NCBI GenBank assembly: GCA_003550325.1
Contig: QKWP01000138.1
Coordinates: forward strand, 166,904-230,903
Direction: 5' to 3'
Length of the DNA stretch: 64,000 nt
Origin: Gigaspora rosea
Taxonomy: Eukaryota; Glomeromycota; Glomeromycetes; Diversisporales; Gigasporaceae
Position numbers and translations under genes: made by a program. This document shows positions 34,721 to 46,406 of the stretch, in pieces. How positions within the stretch are numbered: the stretch's first letter is position 1; every line of letters starts with the position of its first letter. The notes beneath the pieces are model-generated. The model ran no database searches. It had not been told where the DNA came from and saw only the letters and a list, made by a program, of their open reading frames with translations.

Positions 34721-36578
34721 TATTTTTCATGATATAAAAGTGAAAAATCCAGCTTACTTTCTTCAAAATATTTCATTGTTTACAATTCTAAATTGGAGAC
34801 AAAAATTATAAAAAATTATATACTACCACGTATAGAGCAATTAATCATTTAGAAATTCTTTCAAAAAATTCTTGCAGGGCTAACTCTACCCCAAAGATAT
34901 TGATAAATATAATACAGACTAAATTTAGAGTAGAGTTATATTTAAGAGTATTATATAATTTTTAAAAGCCATAGTTTATTTTTTATTAATTTTACATTTT
35001 TTTGTTTGTTTTTCCTATCTTTTCTCATTTTATAGTTGTTTGTTATTGGGTTTCATTTAGGTGATCCCCTTTTTTTCTTTTATACCCTTTTTTTTGTATA
35101 GTACTTGTTGTTCTTTGTGATATAAATTTATATACTCCTTATTATAAAGACTAGATAGAGAAGATTAAAAAAAAGTTAGTAATTTTGATAGGTTAACAAT
35201 TTCCAATTAATAAACTGGAAACAGTACTTCCAGAAAGTTGGCAGCCCTTCTGAGAGATAAATAGTGGTGCAATAATTATGAATAGGTACTTTGGTAACCA
35301 AATAGGTCTTTATTATGTAAATTGAAGGATTATAGAAAAAATCTATATGTGTATACCACATTCAATAAATAATAAAGTAGGATTATTAACAGAAAAAAAA
35401 ATTAAATTTTAAGGGTAGGGTGTACAAATTTCCAATTTCATATTAAATCTATTTTAGTTCAACTTTGTATAACCAATTTATAAGATATCATATGATTTGT
35501 AAACATTATATGATCTGACCAGTCAATTCTTTGTACAACCTACAAAAATTATAGCATTCTACAAAAATTTAATTATATATAAAGTTGATTTTTTTAAAGC
35601 AATGCATATTGCGCAACTTCATTATTATAAACAAACTATTTAAAACTATCTATTATATAAAGTTTATACAAATTGGTCAAGATCTTAAAAAAATTTATCA
35701 AAAGCATTTTTTATTTACTATATAAAATTCTAATATACTACGTAGATCATATGAAAAATGATCTATGCTAACCCTACTCTTAAAACTATAAAATAAGATT
35801 GCTTATTTTTGAATATAATTGTAACCAGTGAATTTCTTTTTGGATTTAATGTGAAAAGAGAAGTAAGTATGTTTTATTTAATTATAGTTTTGCTATAACT
35901 TACAATAATTTTTACTAACTACATAATAATTACTATATTTATCTGTTATTATGTGAATTACTACCTAATTTACTTAACAATAACTCCACACAATTGCATT
36001 ATATAATTATTTGTATATCAATATACAATCATGATTAATAATCATAATACATATACAGAATAAGCACCAAGGTGCTATTGTTACCTAAAGCCTAATTATA
36101 TACTATAATTACTTTTACTTATTTCCAATTATGATCAATTATCACGTCACTCTATATAGCTATTAACAACTTGCCATATTCAGATTAATTATCATAGCAT
36201 AACTTAACTTGTTACAATAATTCTTGCAAAATGTAGGTAAATTGCTAAAAATAAAAAATTCATATATAAAATCATATTATTTAGACAAAATATTCAATTA
36301 TAATTCTTTTTTAAATAACTTGAATTTGCTAAAATTTAAATTTGAACCTTAGATCAAATTTGAATCATTTTGCTAAAAAAATTAATATATATTAGAGATA
36401 TTCAGAGTTCTACCTAACTATAAGTTTCTATCTATAGCATTTGTAATAATACAACTATTAATTGAAAAATTGGTAACATGTTTTTATTTGGTATTCTTTG
36501 TTAAACAATATTTATTATCCAGAGGTTCATTATTAGAGACCATTTCAATAGTATTAACTTTATTTGGTACATATAGTA
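34721..36578. other. AT-rich DNA, no gene seen
   Basis: I find no supported gene, RNA or element with fixed ends. The related phrases GGGCTAACTCTACCCC (34879) and GCTAACCCTACTC (35768) suggest a worn repeat about 0.9 kb long, but the ends do not pair convincingly. The frame at 35176-35361 (minus) shows no family. Confidence 0.4.
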
Positions 36579-37271
36579 CAGTAAGACTTCCCTAAAGTCA
36601 CTCCTCTATTTAAGCACCTAATATTGTACTACAGACTTAAAACATAGGAGAAAAACTTTATTATAGTCACAAATTACTTATAATTACTATTACTATAAAA
36701 ATTTGATTTTTTTAACAATTTCATTAATAATAAGCCCTTATTATAGTTACCAATGTTTTAACTAAATACAGATTAAAAATCTGATTGGCCAATATTCATA
36801 TTCATTATATTTAAATTATCTATTAAAGCTTCTTAAAGATTTGATAGCAAATAACTACACAATTTACCAAAATGTTTGTTTCAATAAGCCCAAAATCATT
36901 AAATCTAATCACAAGTTCTTGAAATCTTAAAAATTTGTATTACTTTATATGTTTAAGAATTGATTAAATTTAAACATTTGAGTAAAAAATTTTTTAGCAA
37001 TTTTGGATTTTGTAATTAGATTTGGCTAATTGTTGATTCAATAGAATTGTCTCATTAAAACAAGTACTTTGGTGGTTATTTTATTCAAATTGTGCTACTG
37101 GATCAAAAGTTATTAATTGTTAAATATTTTAAATTTTTTAATAGTATTTTAATATATTAAACACTCATTGGTCTATAGTCATGTAACTATGCCAAAGTAT
37201 TTTATTTATAGTTACACTTCTATACAAGAGTGCAACCAACTTGGTAACTATAGAAAAATCTGACTTTACTA
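36579..37271. mobile_element. Tc1/mariner-type TIR element, ~0.69 kb
   Basis: The left end TACAGTAAGACTTCCCTAAA is matched, after inversion, by TAGTAAAGTCAGATTTTTC at the right, with TA flanks. The interior carries CAAGTTGGTTGCACTC and the module GTCTCATTAAAAC ... GCTACTGGATCAAAAGTT, shared with the better-kept relative at 61149-61900. Confidence 0.68.
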
Positions 37272-38457
37272 TATCAAGAACTAGTAGTAACTATATAAAA
37301 TCTTTATAAAAAAGAATATTCAATTCAGAGAAGAGGTAGAGATATTAGTTACTTTTACAATTTTTTAAAAAAAATAAAATTGTGCCAAAAGCAATTGGCC
37401 TATTATCAAAACTTTATCTATTATATTATATTAAAATTTACTTTAGACTTATTGTAAATATTGTAAATATTCACTAGTTGGATTAATTTTCTTGTAGTTT
37501 TTAAAACCAAAACTATACACAGAATGTAAAGTAATTCTAAATATATTTGTAGCTGCAATTCTTGTGTAGCTGCAATTCTTGTAAGTGCAAGAATAAGCAA
37601 AGTATCTCATTGACCATATAACAAAGTACTCACATATTGTCTGGATTACTCTTGATTTGCTAGTACCACTTGCAATAGAAAGAAATAGTAATAATTGTAA
37701 TAGTCTAATTGTATTGGTTGGTTTCTTTAATACAAAAAATAGGTTTTTTTTGTTCTTTTTTCAAATTTTTCTAAAGAATCTATATACTTATTATCAATTG
37801 ATACAAAAAATAGATTACTATGCTAAGGTATTCAATTATATTAGATAGTAAATCATTATCTGTTTCATTAATATTGATATTTTGCTATACTATCTTTTGA
37901 GAGCCAATAGTAAAGTGCTATTCTTCAAAAAGTTAATTCTTATGATTATTACTTTGATATATATTTTTTCATTGTATAGCATATTTATCTTTATACTATT
38001 ATAAGAGAAAAGTAAGCAAGAAATTAAATTTGTTAGAAAAAATCTACTTCTTATATATAAATAGTTTATAGTTGTATTCACTATATTTATATTTTTTAAA
38101 CCAGTTTTAATAATTAATATTGGATCAATTTATTTAAATTTTTATTATTATTATATAATAATATTTGATTATTATTTTTATCAAATGAAAATATTCTTTA
38201 TTAGTATTATATTCAGATGTGCAACAATTGATACATTGGATTTTTGCATATATTGAATTGCTTATTGCTATTTTTTATAATTCATTATCTAAAGCAGATT
38301 TCTCTAAATGTCAATATATTAATTCAATATTATTAATAATATATTGCAAATGCAGTAATAACAAAAAATTATTTAAAAAATCTTAACATACTTCTAACCA
38401 AGAAATATATTTCTCAAAGACTAGTAACTTTACTCCACAGTTTAAATAGTATAAATG
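37272..38457. other. AT-rich DNA, no gene seen
   Basis: Two 63-codon frames (37657-37848 plus; 37890-38081 minus) are phenylalanine, tyrosine and isoleucine rich, as chance frames in A/T DNA are, and I do not support them. TGTAGCTGCAATTCTTG is duplicated in tandem near 37550-37580. Confidence 0.45.
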
Positions 38458-38461
38458 TATA

Positions 38462-38963
38462 TGGGCTAGGTGCTAGAATATACATAAGGACGAAAGCATT
38501 TCGGGTTCTAAAACCTGAAATTAAAATTTGAAGACGAAATTGTTTTTGACCTATTTTACTTGAAAGACGAAATTATTTGATACTTTTTTTGAATAGACGA
38601 AATTATAAGGAACATATTTATATAAATTTTATTTGCTCTTCCTTATAAAAAATTTTAATTTTCTCTAATGAAGATGAAATAGGCATTTTTCAAAAATCAA
38701 TTTCGGTGGCATCACTATGCTAGAAAAAGAAACCAAATTGACAATTTTTTAAAAGTAATTTTTTTATATAAATCAATTTAGAATGATATTAGGATCATTT
38801 TTTTCTTAAAACACATAAGTTGTTGTATTAATAAAATTTTGTAGTGTAGCCTTTTAAAGTTTGCATTTTCTTATAAGTTATTATAAGATTTACAATACAA
38901 AAATTGATTCTCTGAAGATCTTTTGTTTTGTCAATTTGGTACCTTTTTGCAGCATCTAGCCCA
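38462..38963. mobile_element. 502-bp TIR element with TATA flanks
   Basis: Ends TGGGCTAGGTGCTAGAA left and, inverted, TGGGCTAGATGCTGCAA right. TATA lies at 38458-38461 and 38964-38967. GACGAAATTATTTGA-type units recur in the left half. No open frame. Confidence 0.78.
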
Positions 38964-39724
38964 TATAATCTATATCACTTTGTATTTTGAGAATCTTTTT
39001 TTTTGAAATTTTTTTGCTATTTAATACAACTATTTGTTTAGTACTCTGTTTTTGATGTAATTAAATATGAGTATTACATTAAGGATACCCAAGATTATTT
39101 TCATTTTATATTCTTTAAACAAAAATAATCAATATGCTTATTACTTTTTTTGAGGACTGTTTTGCTAACATATCAAGATAGTGTATATTTAATATTTTCT
39201 AACAATAGAGATATAATTATAAAGGCATATATTGCTTAAAAATTGATCACTAAACTGGTAATTAACATGAAGATTAGTAGCTGTTAAATTATTATTAGAT
39301 ATTGAAATTAAAAAAGACTCTGTTATAATATTTTGATTATTTAGATCTTGATGTGCATTTTTAATAATAATATGATTATATTTTACCCACTTAATAGTTA
39401 ATAGTATTCAATTGAATGAAGATGAATACATATGAGCAAATTTACTTGAAGTATAGTAATTTTTAATTTCTAGCAAATAAGCTAAAATTTGTAAACTAGT
39501 AAGTTCTGTTTAACTAGCTATTTTATTAAGCTATTTTGTAATTAGCTTATAAAATCAATTACAATATTGAGTGAAACATTATCAGATGCTTGTTTTAAAA
39601 AATTTTTTATTATAATAGCATATATTAAAAATAAACTAAATATATTAATATTGGGCTTAGTAAGCTAAAGCTAATTTTTGAGCAGAAATAAATTGTTTCT
39701 TCAATATGCAAATGTAATTCTATA

Positions 39725-39915
39725 TTCTTCTGAAAATAATCACACCCAAAAGTAAACACCTCTTGCAATTCATATATACCCAAAAATAAGCACTCCTTAT
39801 AAATAGAAATAAGCTACTAAATATCAAATTATTCAAATTACTAGTTGAGATTATACTCAAAAATAAGCACCTCTATAGTAAAAAAAGAATGCTTAGTTTT
39901 AAAAAATATGGTATA
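39725..39915. mobile_element. Short element of the AAAATAAGCAC family
   Basis: AAAAATAAGCACTCC and AAAAATAAGCACCTC units occur in the left and middle, and an inverted GCTTAGTTTTAAAAAATATG lies at the right end. It resembles 8130-8275. Ends are not exact. Confidence 0.45.
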
Positions 39916-40119
39916 AGAGTTAGAGTACTAACATTTATTATTTAATATTTATTTATTATAGAGACTTTTCTCTTTACACCAGGTAATATATCTAATTAAA
40001 TTTAATTAGCTAAAATTTTTTATATAAAGTAAAATTTGGCTTGACCCTCTACTCTAAAATATTATCTAATAAATGTCAGTGCTTTTATGGTTATTAATAT
40101 ATTTATTAGTGAGCTAAAC

Positions 40120-42130
40120 AGCAATAATATCTTGTTTTGGAAAATTATACTAGATGGACTAACTAATTCACTTTGAAAATCAAATTTGCAGTCACAAACT
40201 AAACCCAGATTATATTTTTTGCAAGATTTATTACAATATTGAAATAATATATGCTTAGCTATTGCAAGTAAAAATTTTTAGTAAAATTAAATAGGCTAGA
40301 ATTTGGAATAGAAAAAAAATATGTACATTCATTTTTTTTAATAGACTTTGGTGCTCTATATTTAGCTTCTAATATACTATCAGTTAAAATTATATTATTA
40401 GTAAAATAATTAATATCTTTTCAAACTATATTACTAATATATAGCAATAAGTGTTGGTCATATTTATTATCATCTTTAAGCTTTTTACAAATTTGATTTG
40501 GAGTCTTGTAAGCTATAAAACCATAAGAGCATATGATAGTAAGGTGTGCCACAATTATAATACTTAACAATACTATAATAATTTTTTACTAAACTAACCT
40601 CTTTCTTATTATATTCAATAATTGTAGTATAGCTGTATCTAAAATAGATCTAATGACAATATCAAATATTTAGAAATAGCTAAAGAATCAGCACACTTAG
40701 TGGCTTTTTAAAAATTTTTAGGCAAAAGTATATTAATATTAATTTCACTATCTGCATATATTATTACTATAAGGCTGTATGGATTAGCAGAATTAATAGT
40801 GATACATAAAGATAGTATTCCTTCTTTTATTATTAATGCAAATATTTCATTATATATGTGAAACTGGGATTAATATAATGCTATTAATTTTGAGTCAATA
40901 TTAGTATTTCTAAGCAGTTCAAGTATTGCAGAGTTTGTTATAGATTCATGTTCTACTAGTTGAATTATCATCACAACTCATTATAGTCAAATGGATCTTG
41001 AACATAACTAGTACCAGTATAATGTTTATATTCTTGTGAATTAATATTAATATGAGTTGTTGTTAAAAGTAAAAAAATCAGGAATTTCTCCTTCAGAAAA
41101 TGTATCCAAAATTGTTTTATCAAATTTGAAGTTCTTAAATAATATATTATGTTTAAAAAGCCAACAAAAAGCAGTAGTAATCTTGCTTTTTCAAACTTAA
41201 AGTACTTTCTTAAGTTAATAATTGGTATGGTTCACATTACTTATAGTTATCAAAGAAAATTCATATAAATTCAAATAGCCTCTTGTTTTTTAATTTAAGT
41301 AATATAAAAATATAAAACCATAAAAATAGTAAATTTTATGCTGCTCTTTCAGACTTATAGTTTATCTTTTTCTGTAATTTGTTATTTTGTAAAGTATTAA
41401 AGGTTAAAGTTAATTAATTTCTCAAATTTTAGAATAAATATGAAACTTTCTTAGGTGGCATGAATTTTTGACCAATAATAAGCAAGATACATGACCATAT
41501 CTGATAAAAATTTTGGAATGATCTACATTTTTTGATAAGTATAAGTGATGTAAACCATAGAATTTCCTTGTCCAACCATATATAACTTTAAAATATTCAC
41601 ATAAACAATAAGTAGGTAATGGCAAAACTCTAACTATTGAACCTAAATGTTGTGGTAATGTGACAATTTTACCTTTGAGTTTGTGATGTATATGTCTTTT
41701 ATTTGTTAATTGAATAATGTTTATACACTTGTATCCAGGAGAAATTAAAATTTGTTCAGGAATGGATAAGTCTTGGAAGACACAAAGGTGTAGAGCCAAT
41801 CAACATATTATATGCCAGAGAGTTTAGTGTTGATTTACTTTTTTGCAAAAAAGCAAGGCAGGTCTTAAAAACTCGCAAGTTTGAAAGGGTTATTAATATT
41901 ACTATTTTGAAATTCAGAGGAAACAGGTATAAAACCTTTATAATTGAGAATAATTTTCAAACCAGCAGATTCAATACAAGGATGATCATAGTGAAAATCA
42001 ATTTCAAAAGTTAAATTAGTAAGTAATTGTGGTGCAGCAGTTAATGATAAATCTATTTCATCTACTTGTACTTCTTTGCAATCTTTGTTATAGCATAATT
42101 TTGAGCAAATAGCTTATGGCATTTATTGTA
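40120..42130 (-). pseudogene. Decayed Helitron Rep/helicase N-terminal region
   Basis: On the minus strand, conserved-looking blocks lie in order. An upstream segment near 41830-42100 contains DEIDLSLTAAP and IDFHYDHPCIESAG. The open stretch 41422-41799 holds LSIPEQILISPGYKC, HHKLKGKIVTLPQ and LPLPTYCLCEYFKVI. Then come YTGTSYVQDPFDYNEL near 41000, ADSLAISKYLIL near 40680, KDINYFTNNIIL near 40400 and QYCNKSCKKYNLGLVCDC near 40220. This order (LSxxEQxLI, KGxxVxLPQ, LPLP, then the Cys/His-rich Helitron-like N region) is what I know from Helitron-encoded proteins, where the product nicks and unwinds DNA for rolling-circle transposition. Frameshifts and stops are frequent, and no Rep HUH motif or helicase was recovered. 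The assignment rests on motif recall only. Confidence 0.55.
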
Positions 42131-42659
42131 ATCTTTTTCTAGCTTTGCCTCTGGTCTCAATAGTAGACATTCGTTCAAAAAAAAACTAAATGTACATAAA
42201 CATATAATTAATTGATATATTTTAGTATACACTGGATTCAAAAATATTTTTAATTCTAATAGAAAAATGTAAGATGCTAATTTATTCCAAATAAAAAAAT
42301 ATAATTGAGCATATCTAATTTCAGATACCTAAAATCTATAAGAATAGCGAGGTGCGTTGAATTATGAGTATAGCTTAGAAGTACTGCTATAATAAATTTG
42401 CAGTGAATAATATTTACAAAATACATATATTCTTTATTCGACAAAATGGATCATTTATAGGTATTAATTTAAATGAAAAATGTGATAATTCAATTAAATA
42501 CAACTTATTATTACAAAATTGTATAATTTTTGGCGAGAGTAGAAAATCAATTTGATCAGATTTGGCTACACATTCAACACGTAACTCATGCAAGTTGCAA
42601 AATTTTCGAACAAGACATATTATAGCTTGTCTATTATGATTAGAGACATTTTTATTAGT

Positions 42660-43500
42660 GATACAAATCGAAAATCGAATTAATCGATTAGTTGTAAAGT
42701 TGACAACTAATCGATTTGAATTTTGCAGACCCAACTTAGTCGAATAATCGATTAGTCGACTAATCGATTAATCGATTGACCAACTAATTAGTGTTTGTAG
42801 TCGATCCAAATTTATCGACTAGACTAAGTCGATATTTAAAAATCGGCTTAGCCGGCTAAGTTGTAGTCGAGCATCCTAATTGGTTAATTAAAGGCACGCA
42901 GATATGATTGGTACGTACGTACTAGTATTTGCAGTCGATCATTATTTATCGACTTGACTAAGTCGACATTTAAAACCAAAGTTGATCATCTTTGTTTTCG
43001 TATTTTATGTTCGTTGAATTTTTTTTTGGGAATTTTTGGGGAAAGGATAATGTAAACTATGATACCAAATCGGCCTAAATTTGATTGGTTACTGTAATTT
43101 TTAATATAGTCAAAATAACATAAAATCGACTAAGCCGATTTTTTGAAAAATGGGCTGACTAAGCCCGGCTAAGCCGATAAAATCGACTAATGCACATCGA
43201 CTACAAACATACAACTAATCGATTAATCGACTAATTAATCGATTAGTCAATTGGTCGTTGATCATATAAGAATATCAACCCGGCTGTGTTTTTTTTTTTT
43301 TTTGATTTTTATAACTCCCTACGGAGACGCTCGGTGGCGTACTTTATTACCCGGCAGTGTTTCAGTTGCTACCTTATGTGTATTTTGCCAAGTTTCGTTT
43401 ATTATTATTTATTCAACTAATCGATTAGTCGATTAGTCGATTAATCGATTGGCCAACTAATCGATTAGTTGGATAAAATCGATTAGTTGGATAAAATTAT
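42660..43500. repeat. ATCGATTAGTCGAT-rich region around a GTTTGTAGTCGAT-ended foldback
   Basis: Runs of AATCGATTAGTCGACTAATC occupy 42670-42775 and 43205-43500. Between them, GTTTGTAGTCGATCC at about 42795 is inverted as GGCACATCGACTACAAAC-like sequence ending at 43211, with TCGGCTTAGCCGG in both arms. This is probably an hAT-like MITE inserted in, or assembled from, the same motif. A GC-richer patch at 43275-43380 sits in the right flank. The + frame at 43251-43436 and minus frame at 42414-42734 are not supported as genes. Confidence 0.6.
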
Positions 43501-43724
43501 CTATCAACTAATCGATTGAAAAAATTTTCATCGATTTTTTCATTAGTTTTTATAATAAGATTATCATGTAATATATATTATATATCTATAATACAATTTT
43601 TCGTTTCAATCCATCAAGCCGTAGATCAATTCTTCATATGTTAAATAATTGTACTGCATATCATACAAAGTTCAGCAGGTATTCCGATTAGATAAAGTGA
43701 GGAGGATAAAAGGTTGATAAGATA

Positions 43725-43822
43725 GGTGGGATCTTAGCCTTAAAAAATCACATTATGAGATATAATAAATCATATGTTTTCATATGTCCCATTACATGAT
43801 TTTCAAGGCAAAGATCCCAGGT
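43725..43822. mobile_element. 98-bp foldback element
   Basis: GTGGGATCTTAGCCTTAAAA left pairs with, after inversion, CTGGGATCTTTGCCTTGAAA right; the pairing continues through ATCACATTATG. No clear target duplication. Confidence 0.7.
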
Positions 43823-44007
43823 GTCAAATAAACTTTTTCATGACAAAAGCGTAACGGGGAATAAAGATTATAACGATAGGTTTAATTCAATTTCCATTGA
43901 TTATCAAATGACAGAAATAGAGTTTATATTATTATTGCTACATTATTGCTATATGATAAAAAAAAAAACATATAAAAAATAATCTCCCTAATGGCCCAGC
44001 CAAGCCC

Positions 44008-44342
44008 CATTTTACTTATTTGCGCGGGTAACACAAATCAAAAAAGGAAATCCGATTTTGTAAATAAACTAAGTGCATGAGATAAAATTTAGGGTTAGGA
44101 CTTAACGTTAGAGGCTATAGGGTTAGAGTGATGCTTAATATAAGTAAAATTTCATTCCCGTCATTGTTAATTAGTGCACCAAGATCGATTTAAACATTAA
44201 TTTTTACGTATTTTCGCTTTTTTCTTCTTTTACGCGTGTTCAAATTCTTCGTCGGGCTGATCCGGAATAGTCAAAATTTGCACTCTCCGATTGGCTATTT
44301 CCTCTCCAGGAGCTTGTATTACCCGCGCAAATAAGTGGATGC
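44008..44342. mobile_element. TIR element with GGGTTAG core but different ends, copy 4
   Basis: The ends carry perfect 17-bp inverted repeats, ACTTATTTGCGCGGGTA (44014-44030) and its complement (44320-44336). GCCAAGCCC flanks at 43999-44007 and 44343-44351, a possible 9-bp target duplication. The interior has TAGGGTTAGGACTT, TTAATTAGTGCACCAAGA and TCGGGCTGATCCGG, as in the elements at 11500, 12616 and 16368, yet the termini are unrelated to theirs. Confidence 0.82.
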
Positions 44343-46406
44343 GCCAAGCCCACGATTTGCAACCTATATGGACAGGTCCGAGTCCATCAAGTGATGATCC
44401 AAATCAATTGTGCTACCAGAGAAGGAGACAGCATTTTCGAAGATAGCGAAGAGTCGTATAGCTAAAAGATGAAGATCGAGACATGTATGTTGTTAGAAAC
44501 TTTTATGGTCCTTGCGCTGACATTGCAGCCGCAGAATCTGAATGTCGACAACCAAAGGCCCTTGCACTGTTATTGCAGCTATAGAACCTGAAAGTCACAA
44601 CTAAGGTTCTTACATTTCCGCTGCAGCCGTGAAGCCTTACCATACAAATTGAAAATCAAGACTCATTATATTCAGTGCCGGAGTGCAAAAGTGATGATCG
44701 TACCAACCTCTTCCAAGGCATATCGACCTCCTACTCATCCCACTTCTTCAGTTATTCACATACGCCAACCTTACTACATGCCCCATGACCCAACAATCAT
44801 TACCCATATAATGCTATCTAAAGAAAATTCAACACTAATCAATAATATACATAATACTAGCGCTTAAAACCTAGAAAGTTGAACAGGCTAACCAAAAATA
44901 GACAATACAAGAACTCATATCTGTGATCTGCAATAAAGTCATTTAATCTTGTAATAATAAGTTTAATTACTGGATGATCATAAATTTAGCAATCGATGAT
45001 CCTATATATATCTATACATATATGGTACAAATTAATAAACATATTTTCATTTGCATTGTTATTTTAAACCAGTATGTACGTACATAGTATGAAAGTAATG
45101 AACATTATGTATTACCCGATATGTATCGTTCTATAATACAATACAATATTACACACGTACGACGTATATGTTATCTCAGAGTAATATGAATACGAAAACC
45201 GGTATACTCATATACATAAACCTAAACCTGAAGCATCCGGCAGGGATGTTAAAGAAGGTTGTAATCGGTCACTCATTGTTATCACATGAAACGTCAGTTC
45301 ATTGCGAAAAAAAAAGCGTTAACCGCATGTTACACCATCACAGCACTTTAATATTAACACGTAAAAATACAGGTATAGATAAAATTAACCATATAGCACA
45401 TTTAAAAAGGATAGCATGTTGCACCAGCACAAGTCCAATTAAATGTAAGATTTTGCGAACTCTCCATTCTAGATGGCAGGAAACCTTACATTCCGTCATT
45501 TGCATGACTGCGTTCCTGATATTGATGTGATTTCAAGATTTGGTAGTACCTTGTTAACTGTTAATATTGTCATTTGATAGAATCATGTTACATGATAAAG
45601 GCAAATTAAGGGACTAATTTAATTTAAGAATTCATGACGGTCAATATTATATAATATGTAAGGCATGAAGTTAACATTAATTTTCAAGTTCAGATTTGGA
45701 TGATATTTTGTCCAAATTTGGTAATAAAGCCTGTATCAAATTTGTAGATGAATGCATATATGTCGATTCCTTCACTTTTATGCATCATAGTATTCACACC
45801 TAGAACCTAAATAATAAAGTAAATCATAGTATTTTTATTTTAAATATACATATATATATATCTATATATCTATTTTTAAACACACTTGGTGTTTGTAGTA
45901 TATATTTTAAGTGTAACAGTTATTAAAAAAATCTACCTATAAGATTTCTATTTTTCAATAAATGATAAATCATGTAATATTCGTTATTGCTATCGTAAAA
46001 AAATATAGTAGATTGATAAGCTATAATAGGATAAGCCAAACATTTAAAATTTCTTTTATTAAACTTTTATATACATTTTCTATAAATGTTAAATCATGTA
46101 ATTTTGGTATCGCTATTTTTTTAAAAAAAAATAACAATAAAAAAATAATATTAATCATAATAATAAAATGATAAGCTGTAATAGGATAGGCCATAAAATT
46201 TAGAAATGTAATAATTTTATATGTATTTGTATTCTTTCGCGTCTGCTAACATCAATTACCAAATTTATCTTATCCTTAAAATTGTATATATATAATCTCT
46301 CAATCCCTACATGGATTCTTTTTTAAGACGATAACAACTTAATCTTCAATAAATATCTTATTGTCAAAAAAATTATACTTATTATACTTATCGTTTGCTA
46401 TTCGAT
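44343..46406. other. Upstream intergenic region of the OPT gene
   Basis: 44490-44640 contains about three imperfect copies of a ~48-bp unit (CCTTGCACTGTTATTGCAGC type). Plus frames at 44649-44867 (72 codons) and 45168-45530 (120 codons) match no family I know; the second has ordinary base composition and could be a lineage-specific gene or transcript, but there is no supporting signal. 45840-46390 is A/T rich and must hold the OPT promoter; I see no certain TATA box. Confidence 0.4.

Noticed and set aside
42414..42734. 106-codon minus-strand frame next to the Helitron relic
   Set aside because: Its first part lies in the ATCGATTAGT repeat region and the rest shows no motif; it may be Helitron-derived, but nothing supports a gene.
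42670..43500. Regular ATCGATTAGTCGA repeats as a CRISPR-like array
   Set aside because: The motifs are palindromic, irregularly spaced and without unique spacers, in eukaryotic DNA.
46395..46406. Upstream TTG as OPT start, four codons before the ATG
   Set aside because: Nuclear eukaryotic genes normally start at ATG, and the in-frame ATG at 46407 is available.
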